A stretch of 49,024 nucleotides of DNA, from the NCBI RefSeq assembly GCF_027484945.1, contig NZ_JAIXRZ010000058.1:1-49024 (forward strand), given 5' to 3'. Source of the stretch: Flavobacterium sp. GTDB taxonomy: Bacteria; Bacteroidota; Bacteroidia; Flavobacteriales; Flavobacteriaceae. Of this stretch, positions 35,391 to 41,966 are shown piece by piece (position 1 is the first letter of the stretch; every line of letters begins with the position of its first letter). Both the position numbers and the translations under genes were made by a program. The notes under the pieces are model-generated. The model saw only the letters and a list, made by a program, of their open reading frames with translations. It searched no databases and had not been told where the DNA came from.

Positions 35391-36476
35391 TTACGAGAAT
35401 TTTTTAGCCACAATTGCAATAAACCGTTCGGCATAATCATCGACACCTTCCCAATTATTGTAATCCGGCTTGATAATTTCGTCAATAAATGCTTTCGCTT
35501 CCGAAAGGGAAGAAAATGTATTCAATTGCGATAATACACGGTTGTAATCTTCGGTACTGTCTGCAAACAAATGCTTCACAAATGCAATTTTATCATTCAA
35601 TCCAATATTGATGGTTTTCGAATGCATTTCGTTTAATGATTTTCCTTGCTCGTCAATAACATTTTTTAACGAAGGAGGCACCACCACATTATCGGGCTTA
35701 ACAAATACCGGTTCAGTATAATTTTCGCCTAATAAATCGGCAAATGTAATTTGTTTCGGTTCGTCGTTTTTATCCGCTTCCGAATTTATAGCTGCAGTTT
35801 CGGCAATGGGAGTTTCTTCGATTTCTTCTGTTTCTTCATCAGCCATAGGAGCTGCCGCCAACTCAAACAAGGGTTCAAAATCACTATCCAATTTGGCCTC
35901 CGTTAGGGGCACTTCTTCTTCGATTTCTTCTTCTTCGATTGTAATTTCACCTACAATTACAGGCTCTTCTTCTTGAATTTCATCATCTTCAAGACTACTC
36001 TCTTCTTCTAACAAAGATATTGCTTCTTTCTCCTCTTCATGACTAGGTTCTTCTTCAGTAGCTGCGATAGTTTCTTCTTCCTCGTCTTCATGACTAGGGT
36101 TCTCTTCAGTAGCTCCGACAGTATCTTCTTCCTCGTATTCAGCAGTAACTTCTTCGTCTTCAAAAGTAGTTTCTTCTTTCTCCGCAATTGGTTCTTCAAC
36201 TTCACGAACTTCTTCAGCAACAATTGGAATTTCTTCAATAACGGGGGCTGTAGTTTCTTCAGTTGAATCTAGAGCGGCTTCTAATTTAGATTCCAAATCC
36301 ACAACAACCGCATCGTTTTTGATGACTTCATAATTATCGCCATAAAATTTCAAAACAGCCAAGGTTTCGTATAATTTTTTAGACTCAAGGTACAGTTGGT
36401 CTACTTCCGACTTGTTTTTGAGTTTTAAAATGCGGTGCGCAATACTGATCAATTCTGCTTCCAGTCTTTTTTTCAT
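35391..36476 (-). CDS. Acidic repeat-containing protein of unknown function
   Basis: 361 residues without a signal peptide or membrane segment. Residues 1-50 are a basic, probably helical region (MKKRLEAELISIAHRILKLK). Residues about 75-250 are extremely rich in Glu and Asp, low complexity, with a 17-residue tandem repeat (units ATEENPSHEDEEEETIA and ATEEEPSHEEEKEAISL, about 114-147). Residues 265-361 look like a folded domain (ITFADLLGE to AIVAKKFS). It heads an operon with rsmI, recJ and the MFS gene. The acidic part may bind basic partners such as ribosomal proteins or rRNA enzymes, but that is inference. The family is not recognised. Confidence 0.75.
   Translation of the reverse strand: MKKRLEAELISIAHRILKLKNKSEVDQLYLESKKLYETLAVLKFYGDNYEVIKNDAVVVDLESKLEAALDSTEETTAPVIEEIPIVAEEVREVEEPIAEKEETTFEDEEVTAEYEEEDTVGATEENPSHEDEEEETIAATEEEPSHEEEKEAISLLEEESSLEDDEIQEEEPVIVGEITIEEEEIEEEVPLTEAKLDSDFEPLFELAAAPMADEETEEIEETPIAETAAINSEADKNDEPKQITFADLLGENYTEPVFVKPDNVVVPPSLKNVIDEQGKSLNEMHSKTINIGLNDKIAFVKHLFADSTEDYNRVLSQLNTFSSLSEAKAFIDEIIKPDYNNWEGVDDYAERFIAIVAKKFS
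36035..36136. repeat. 51-bp tandem repeat, two copies, in the acidic protein gene
   Basis: Units 36035-36085 and 36086-36136 are near-identical with a few substitutions. The 51-bp period keeps the frame (17 residues). The surrounding Glu-rich coding DNA is also TTC/CTT rich on the plus strand. Confidence 0.8.
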
Positions 36477-36619
36477 GGTGTGTTACAATTGGTCAAACAC
36501 GTCTGAAACCCCATTGGGCCTTAAGTGTTGAATGGATTGGGATTCGTTTTTGGTTAAAAAATCGGTACTCTCTTTATAACTTTATGCCTCAGGGAAGCGA
36601 AAGTCATCGGAAATTTGAT

Positions 36620-36627
36620 ATTTTTGT
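36620..36627 (+). promoter_or_regulatory. Promoter -7 element of tdk
   Basis: TATTTTTG matches TAnnTTTG, 53 bases before the tdk ATG at 36681. No TTG at the 22-bp distance. The 204 bp between the divergent acidic-protein and tdk genes show no other clear element. Confidence 0.4.
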
Positions 36628-36680
36628 TTCTGTACAAATGTAGCAGAAAAATACCTAATTCATACTAACGAAATTAGTAA

Positions 36681-37307
36681 ATGTTTCTAGAAAATACGGT
36701 AAATCACGAAGAACAATTTGGTTGGATCGAAGTAATCTGCGGCTCCATGTTTTCGGGCAAAACAGAGGAATTAATTCGTCGTTTGCGTCGGGCGCAATTT
36801 GCTAAACAAAAGGTAGAAATCTTTAAACCGGCGATTGATGTTCGTTATGATGAATCGATGGTGGTTTCGCACAACAAAAATGAAATTCGTTCTACACCCG
36901 TACCCGCTGCAGCCAATATTGCAATTCTAGCCCAAGGTTGCGATGTTGTAGGTATAGACGAGGCGCAGTTTTTTGATGATGAAATTGTAAAAATTTGTAA
37001 TGATCTTGCCAATTCGGGGGTTCGTGTAATCGTTGCCGGTTTGGATATGGATTTTAAAGGAAACCCGTTCGGACCCATGCCGGCTTTAATGGCAACAGCT
37101 GAATATGTAACGAAAGTCCACGCAGTATGTACTCGAACAGGAAATTTGGCCCATTACAGTCACCGAAAGTCCAGCAATGAACGCCTAGTTTTATTAGGAG
37201 AGACCGAAGAATATGAACCGTTAAGTCGAGCAGCTTATTTTAAAGCAATGCGCGAAAATATCGAAGTCAAAGACCCTGAAGAATTATCTTCAGACACCAA
37301 CGCATAA
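36681..37307 (+). CDS. tdk: Thymidine kinase (TK1 type)
   Basis: Phosphorylates thymidine for the salvage pathway. The 208-residue protein has the P-loop GSMFSGKTEE at 21-30 and the second motif DEAQFFDD at 93-100. The lasso region of TK1-type enzymes normally binds zinc through four cysteines; here only C150 remains of the first CxxC (CTRTG), and the later positions read LSRAAY without cysteine. The enzyme thus appears to lack structural zinc. It precedes murF-alr by 6 bp and should be co-transcribed with it. It starts at ATG 36681; no nearer alternative looks better. Confidence 0.93.
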   Translation: MFLENTVNHEEQFGWIEVICGSMFSGKTEELIRRLRRAQFAKQKVEIFKPAIDVRYDESMVVSHNKNEIRSTPVPAAANIAILAQGCDVVGIDEAQFFDDEIVKICNDLANSGVRVIVAGLDMDFKGNPFGPMPALMATAEYVTKVHAVCTRTGNLAHYSHRKSSNERLVLLGETEEYEPLSRAAYFKAMRENIEVKDPEELSSDTNA

Positions 37308-37313
37308 ACAATC

Positions 37314-39758
37314 GTGACGTTAACTATCCGAAATATTATTCCGATTCTCAACGCTCAATTTCATGGAGATCGGGAGGATGCAATTATCGATACTGTTTCG
37401 ATAGATAGTCGATCACTTCAAAACAGCACACACACCTTATTTTTTGCATTAGTCGGACCCAATCACAACGGGCATGATTACTTGAAAGCACTACTTGTGC
37501 AAGGGGTATATAATTTTGTAGTGGAATATATACCCGATGGGATGTCGGGCAGCGCCAATTTTTTAGTGGTTGAGAATTCTTTGAATGCCCTTCACGATTT
37601 TGCCGCTATGTACCGCTCAAACTTTACCTTTCCGATTATTGGAATTACAGGTAGTAATGGGAAAACAATCGTAAAAGAATGGCTCAATTTTCTCTTGAGT
37701 CCCGATTATAACATTATTCGAAGTCCGAAAAGCTACAATTCACAAGTTGGAGTTCCATTATCGGTTTTAGGAATCAATGAAAAACACAATTTAGGGATTT
37801 TTGAAGCGGGTATTTCAACGGTAAACGAAATGCAGCATTTGGAAAAAATCATTCGTCCTACAATTGGAATACTCACCAACATCGGTTCGGCACATGATGA
37901 AGGATTTCATGATGTTGGGGAAAAAATTAAAGAAAAACTCTGTTTGTTTTCTGCTGTTGAAGTGCTCATCTTAAATAAAAACCGTTCGATCGAAGCTTTT
38001 CTTTCGCCCAGAGTGAAAACGTTTACATGGAGTTCAGATGCGGGTAAAGCCGATGTTTTTATCATGGCCAATGAAAAACCCGATTGTACAGAATTGCGGG
38101 TAACCTATCAAAAACATTGTTTCACGGTTACGATTCCATTTTCGGATCAAGCCTCGATTGAAAATGCAATTCATTGTTTGATGCTGCTCTTGTATTTGCG
38201 CTATGATGAAGCAATTATTCAAACGCGTATGGCACAGTTGTATCCTGTAGAAATGCGTTTAAAAGTCAAAAACGGCATTCACAATACTCGCTTGATCGAT
38301 GACAGTTATAGTTCCGACTTCCAATCGCTTAAAATTGCCTTAGATTTTTTAGAGAGTCAGAAACAATACAAAAAGAAAACTCTTATTTTATCCGATATTT
38401 TTCAAAGTGGATTAGTCAATGATGATTTGTATGCACAAGTTTCATTTTTGACGGTTACCAATCAAATTAACCGTGTGATTGCTATCGGACCAACAATTTC
38501 AAATTACCAACGAAAGTTTCCAAATTGTTTAGCATTTCCCACTACTGCCGCTTTTTTAGAAGCGATGGATACCCTAACTTTTGAAGAAGAAACGATTTTA
38601 ATTAAAGGCGCCCGGCATTTTCATTTTGAAGAAATTGTATTGGCCTTGGAAGAGAAAACCCACGAAACAGTCTTAGAAATTAATCTTAATGCGATTAGTC
38701 ATAACCTGAATTTTTATAAGTCCAAACTCAATCCCAAGACTAAAATGATGGTCATGGTAAAAGCATTTAGCTACGGGAACGGAGGTTATGAAATTGCCAA
38801 ATTACTAGCCCATCACAAAGTGGATTATTTGGGAGTTGCTTTTGCCGATGAAGGAATTGCACTAAAGCAAGCGGGGCTCGAATTGCCGATTATGGTTATG
38901 AATCCTGAAAGCACGAGTTATCAAGCCTTGATTCAGTTTGGACTCGAACCCGAAATTTATTCGCTAAAAGGCTTGAATGCCTTCGTTAAATTGGCTGAAG
39001 AGAAACAATTAAAAAATTTTCCAATTCATATCAAACTCGATACGGGGATGCATCGTTTGGGCTTTATGGAAGATGATTTGCCCGAACTCATTGCCCGTTT
39101 ACAACAAACCCAAGCGTTAGCAGTAAAGAGTATTTTATCTCATTTGGCCGCTAGTGATAATATGGCGTTTGTCGATTTTACATTGGGTCAAATCAAGTTA
39201 TTCAAATCCTTGTCGGAGCAATTGATGGAAGCATTGCAAATTCAACCCATTCGACATCTATTAAATACCTCGGGAATTTCAAATTTTGGTCAAGCTCAAT
39301 TTGATATGGTGCGCCTTGGTATCGGTTTGTATGGCGTTTCCAATGACGAAGAAGAACAAAAGTTTTTAGAACAAGTAGCTACATTGAAGTCCTTAATTTC
39401 TCAAATTCGAGTGATCGAACCAGGCGAAAGTGTCGGTTACAGCCGTCGTTTTATGGCCGAGCGCTTAACGCGAGTAGCTACGGTGCCTATAGGATATGCC
39501 GACGGTATTTCGCGACATTGGGGGAATGGAAAGGGCTATGTGACAATTAAAGATAAAAAAGCACCGATAATAGGCAGTATCTGTATGGATATGCTGATGG
39601 TTGATGTGACCGATATTGATTGTCAAGAGGGACAAGAAGTACTATTATTTGGTAAAGACCCTTCGGTAACCTACATGGCTAAACAATTGGGCACGATTCC
39701 GTACGAAATTATGACTTCGATTTCACAACGTGTCAAGCGAATTTTTTATCGGGAGTAA
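37314..39758 (+). CDS. Bifunctional MurF ligase / alanine racemase
   Basis: An 814-residue fusion that makes D-alanine and joins D-Ala-D-Ala to the UDP-MurNAc-tripeptide for peptidoglycan. The N-terminal part (about 1-450) is MurF, with the ATP loop GITGSNGKT (K117) and a later DDSY region that replaces the usual DxYNANP. The C-terminal part (about 455-814) is a PLP alanine racemase, with the PLP lysine at about K483 in MVKAFSYGNGG, GESVGYSRRF with the catalytic Tyr, and SICMDMLMVDVT. It starts at GTG 37314, six bases after the tdk stop. The MurF-Alr fusion is known from Bacteroidetes. Two bases of other function separating the halves are not seen; the frame is continuous. Confidence 0.93.
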   Translation: MTLTIRNIIPILNAQFHGDREDAIIDTVSIDSRSLQNSTHTLFFALVGPNHNGHDYLKALLVQGVYNFVVEYIPDGMSGSANFLVVENSLNALHDFAAMYRSNFTFPIIGITGSNGKTIVKEWLNFLLSPDYNIIRSPKSYNSQVGVPLSVLGINEKHNLGIFEAGISTVNEMQHLEKIIRPTIGILTNIGSAHDEGFHDVGEKIKEKLCLFSAVEVLILNKNRSIEAFLSPRVKTFTWSSDAGKADVFIMANEKPDCTELRVTYQKHCFTVTIPFSDQASIENAIHCLMLLLYLRYDEAIIQTRMAQLYPVEMRLKVKNGIHNTRLIDDSYSSDFQSLKIALDFLESQKQYKKKTLILSDIFQSGLVNDDLYAQVSFLTVTNQINRVIAIGPTISNYQRKFPNCLAFPTTAAFLEAMDTLTFEEETILIKGARHFHFEEIVLALEEKTHETVLEINLNAISHNLNFYKSKLNPKTKMMVMVKAFSYGNGGYEIAKLLAHHKVDYLGVAFADEGIALKQAGLELPIMVMNPESTSYQALIQFGLEPEIYSLKGLNAFVKLAEEKQLKNFPIHIKLDTGMHRLGFMEDDLPELIARLQQTQALAVKSILSHLAASDNMAFVDFTLGQIKLFKSLSEQLMEALQIQPIRHLLNTSGISNFGQAQFDMVRLGIGLYGVSNDEEEQKFLEQVATLKSLISQIRVIEPGESVGYSRRFMAERLTRVATVPIGYADGISRHWGNGKGYVTIKDKKAPIIGSICMDMLMVDVTDIDCQEGQEVLLFGKDPSVTYMAKQLGTIPYEIMTSISQRVKRIFYRE

Positions 39759-39803
39759 GTTATTTTTTTCTAATTTACTACAAGGGCTATGCATTAAAAT
39801 TTG

Positions 39804-39811
39804 TAGCTTTG
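39804..39811 (+). promoter_or_regulatory. Promoter -7 element of mscL
   Basis: TAGCTTTG matches TAnnTTTG and ends 28 bases before the ATG at 39840. Confidence 0.5.
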
Positions 39812-39839
39812 ATATTCTAACCGTTACAAATAAAAAACT

Positions 39840-40217
39840 ATGGGAATGATTGCTGAATTTAAGCAGTTTGCAATGAAAGGCAATGTAATTGACCTCGCCA
39901 TCGGGGTCATTATTGGAGCTGCCTTTAGTAAAATTTTAAGTTCATTTATTGACGATGTAATCACCCCTCTTTTATTAAAACCCGCATTGGAAGCGGCCAA
40001 CCTTCAAAAAATTGAAGACCTAACGTTGCTTGGCGGGGTGAAATACGGCATGTTTTTATCATCGGTGATCAATTTTATAATTGTTGCCTTTGTTTTATTT
40101 TTATTTGTAAAAGGAATGAATGCAGCCAAAAAGAAAGAGGAAGCCGCGCCTGCTACTCCTGTAGGACCTTCGCAAGAGGAATTATTAACGGAGATTCGTG
40201 ATTTATTGAAAAAGTAA
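39840..40217 (+). CDS. mscL: Large-conductance mechanosensitive channel MscL
   Basis: A 125-residue inner-membrane channel that opens on hypo-osmotic shock. The N-terminal helix and TM1 contain EFKQFAMKGNVIDLAIGVIIGAAFSKI, the family signature; a periplasmic loop and TM2 (FLSSVINFIIVAFVLFLFVKGMN) follow, then a linker rich in Ala/Pro and a C-terminal helix EELLTEIRDLLKK that forms the pentameric bundle. It has its own promoter and terminator. Confidence 0.97.
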   Translation: MGMIAEFKQFAMKGNVIDLAIGVIIGAAFSKILSSFIDDVITPLLLKPALEAANLQKIEDLTLLGGVKYGMFLSSVINFIIVAFVLFLFVKGMNAAKKKEEAAPATPVGPSQEELLTEIRDLLKK

Positions 40218-40243
40218 ACCGCTACCTATATATTCTAACTAAA

Positions 40244-40272
40244 GCCACTCCAAAGCGGGTGGTTTTTCTTTT
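40244..40272 (+). terminator. Terminator of mscL
   Basis: CCACTC (40245-40250) and GGGTGG (40257-40262) pair with one wobble around CAAAGC and are followed by a T-rich run. Confidence 0.85.
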
Positions 40273-40277
40273 TAAAA

Positions 40278-40310
40278 TTGACCAACCGATACAATTTCTC
40301 ATTATTTTTG
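40278..40310 (+). promoter_or_regulatory. Promoter of asd
   Basis: TTG (40278-40280), a 22-bp spacer and TATTTTTG (40303-40310) form a complete Bacteroidetes promoter. The leader to the ATG at 40387 is about 70 nt, longer than most here. Confidence 0.7.
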
Positions 40311-40386
40311 TCTGGTTGTTAAAGGCGAGAAAGGTTTCCCCTTTTTTTAACGCGCTACGTAATCATTCAACTTAAAGAAAAAAACT

Positions 40387-41376
40387 ATGAAAGTTGCCGT
40401 TGTAGGTGCTACCGGTATGGTAGGCGAGGTAATGCTACAAATGTTAGCCGATCGAAATTTTCCCATAACCGAATTAGTCCCAGTCGCTTCAGAAAAGTCT
40501 GTCGGAAAAAAAATCACTTGGAAGGGTCAATCGTATGAAGTAGTTGGCTTACAAACTGCTGTCGAGATGCGTCCAGACCTTGCATTGTTTTCTGCTGGAG
40601 GGCAAACCTCATTGGATTGGGCTCCTAAATTTGCTGAAGTGGGAACTACGGTAATTGACAATTCTTCCGCTTGGCGAATGGATCCAACAAAAAAACTGGT
40701 AGTTCCAGAAATCAATGCGCACGAATTAACAAAAGCCGATAAAATTATTGCCAATCCCAATTGTTCTACAATTCAAATGGTTATGGTATTGGCACCTTTA
40801 CATAAAAAATATGGTGTAAAACGGGTTGTGGTTTCTACCTACCAATCCATTACGGGTACCGGTGTGAAAGCGGTACAACAATTAGAAAACGAGTATGCGG
40901 GGATTCAAGGTGAAATGGCCTACAAATACCAAATACACCGTAATGCTATTCCGCATTGCGATGTTTTTGAGGATAATGGCTATACCAAAGAAGAAATGAA
41001 GCTTACACGTGAAACCAAGAAAATCATCGGTGACGATAGTATAAACGTAACCGCAACTGCTATTCGAATTCCAGTAGTTGGCGGGCATAGTGAAGCTTTA
41101 AACATTGAGTTTCATCACAACTTTAATTTGAGCGAAATTCGTGAAATTTTGCACCATACTCCGGGTGTTGTGGTTCAAGATAATACCGATACATTTACCT
41201 ATCCAATGCCGTTGTATGCACACGGAAAAGATGAGGTGTTTGTGGGTCGTATTCGACAGGATGAGAGTCAGCCCAACACCATAAATATGTGGGTTGTAGC
41301 TGACAATTTACGCAAAGGTGCTGCCACCAATGCCATTCAAATCGCCGAATATTTAGTAGCCCATCACTTGGTATAA
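40387..41376 (+). CDS. asd: Aspartate-semialdehyde dehydrogenase
   Basis: Reduces aspartyl phosphate to aspartate semialdehyde with NADPH, the step after aspartate kinase. The 329-residue protein has the nucleotide-binding GATGMVGEVML at 7-17, SAGGQTS near 69, DNSSAWR at 91-97, the catalytic cysteine C126 in NPNCSTIQ, and H234 in RIPVVGGHSEA. It has its own promoter and a strong terminator. Confidence 0.96.
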   Translation: MKVAVVGATGMVGEVMLQMLADRNFPITELVPVASEKSVGKKITWKGQSYEVVGLQTAVEMRPDLALFSAGGQTSLDWAPKFAEVGTTVIDNSSAWRMDPTKKLVVPEINAHELTKADKIIANPNCSTIQMVMVLAPLHKKYGVKRVVVSTYQSITGTGVKAVQQLENEYAGIQGEMAYKYQIHRNAIPHCDVFEDNGYTKEEMKLTRETKKIIGDDSINVTATAIRIPVVGGHSEALNIEFHHNFNLSEIREILHHTPGVVVQDNTDTFTYPMPLYAHGKDEVFVGRIRQDESQPNTINMWVVADNLRKGAATNAIQIAEYLVAHHLV

Positions 41377-41396
41377 AATACTTGTGTCGAACATAA

Positions 41397-41443
41397 AATC
41401 TTGTCGGGTCTTAAAAAAATGATAAATCGGCAGGATTTTTTTA
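41397..41443 (+). terminator. Terminator of asd
   Basis: A ten-pair stem (41397-41406 with 41428-41437, two G-U wobbles) around a 21-nt loop is followed by a run of seven T. It is immediately upstream of the -7 element of the next gene. Confidence 0.8.
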
Positions 41444-41452
41444 TTGATATTT

Positions 41453-41460
41453 TACCTTTG
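41453..41460 (+). promoter_or_regulatory. Promoter -7 element of the His/Cys-rich small protein gene
   Basis: TACCTTTG matches TAnnTTTG and ends four bases before the ATG at 41465. As at dxs, the expected transcription start would fall on or beside the start codon. Confidence 0.5.
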
Positions 41461-41464
41461 TATC

Positions 41465-41818
41465 ATGTTGAAACTACGTAAACTTCTTTTTGGGGGAGGT
41501 ATAGCTACCACATTACTGCTTGTTTTTGTGCTGCAGTTTGTGCATGCGGTCAATCACCTTGTTCACGAATTTGAAGTGAAGGACTGTAACCATCAGTATA
41601 CGTTGGGTAAAACAGAGGTAGGTCATGCGCACTATACATTCGAAAAATGTTTTCAGTGTGCGTTTGCGTTTAGTTCGTATATCGAACCCATAGCGATTTC
41701 TTTCCACTCACAACATTCCAACACAACTTCTACCTACGAAATTCAAGCGCCACATCGGTTTGTAACGATTTTTGAGGGTAGTTTCTTTAGCCTTCGGGCA
41801 CCACCGATTGTCGGTTAG
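41465..41818 (+). CDS. Small membrane-anchored His/Cys-rich protein
   Basis: 117 residues from ATG 41465; a TTG at 41444 in the same frame lies upstream of the promoter element and was not used. The N-terminal LLFGGGIATTLLLVFVLQFVHA is a signal anchor or signal peptide. The exported part is rich in potential metal ligands: HAVNHLVHEFEVKDCNHQ, VGHAHYTFEKCFQC and several later His. Small proteins of this kind are often found beside TonB receptors for metals in Bacteroidetes, and a TonB receptor gene follows after 148 bp. It may bind zinc or copper. I do not recognise a named family. Confidence 0.72.
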   Translation: MLKLRKLLFGGGIATTLLLVFVLQFVHAVNHLVHEFEVKDCNHQYTLGKTEVGHAHYTFEKCFQCAFAFSSYIEPIAISFHSQHSNTTSTYEIQAPHRFVTIFEGSFFSLRAPPIVG

Positions 41819-41831
41819 ATTTATTTTTTGG

Positions 41832-41911
41832 GCGCCACCTTGCCTAGGCTAAAGTCTGCATCAAGGTAGGGCTGTGCACGGTGCACGGCACCTAGTTCCC
41901 ATCCCTGGCGC
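41832..41911 (+). ncRNA. Predicted structured RNA (three-way junction) upstream of a TonB receptor gene
   Basis: The GC-rich stretch between the small protein gene and the receptor folds into three flush stems. P1 pairs GCGCCA (41832-41837) with TGGCGC (41906-41911). P2 pairs CCTTG (41838-41842) with CAAGG (41862-41866). P3 pairs 41867-41877 with 41883-41894: eleven pairs, one wobble, one bulged A, and an ACGGT loop. An 11-nt strand GTTCCCATCCC joins P3 back to P1. P1 ends 55 nt before the receptor ATG at 41967. It does not match a riboswitch core I know. It could be a cis-regulatory leader or a DNA element. Confidence 0.5.
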
Positions 41912-41966
41912 GTTTGTGCACGCTAGAACGTTTATTTTTCTAATCACAAATCAATTCATTTCACTC

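Noticed and set aside
36035..36136. Regular repeat resembling a CRISPR fragment
   Set aside because: The two units are directly adjacent with no spacers, have a 51-bp period divisible by three and lie in frame in a coding gene, so they are a coding repeat.
36008..36266. Open frames in other frames and strand of the acidic protein gene
   Set aside because: They are low-complexity Lys- or Phe/Ser-rich translations of Glu-rich coding DNA and have no independent start signal.
41874..41966. N-terminal extension of the TonB receptor frame to ATG 41874
   Set aside because: The extension runs through the structured GC-rich element and hides the signal peptide; ATG 41967 gives a normal signal peptide.
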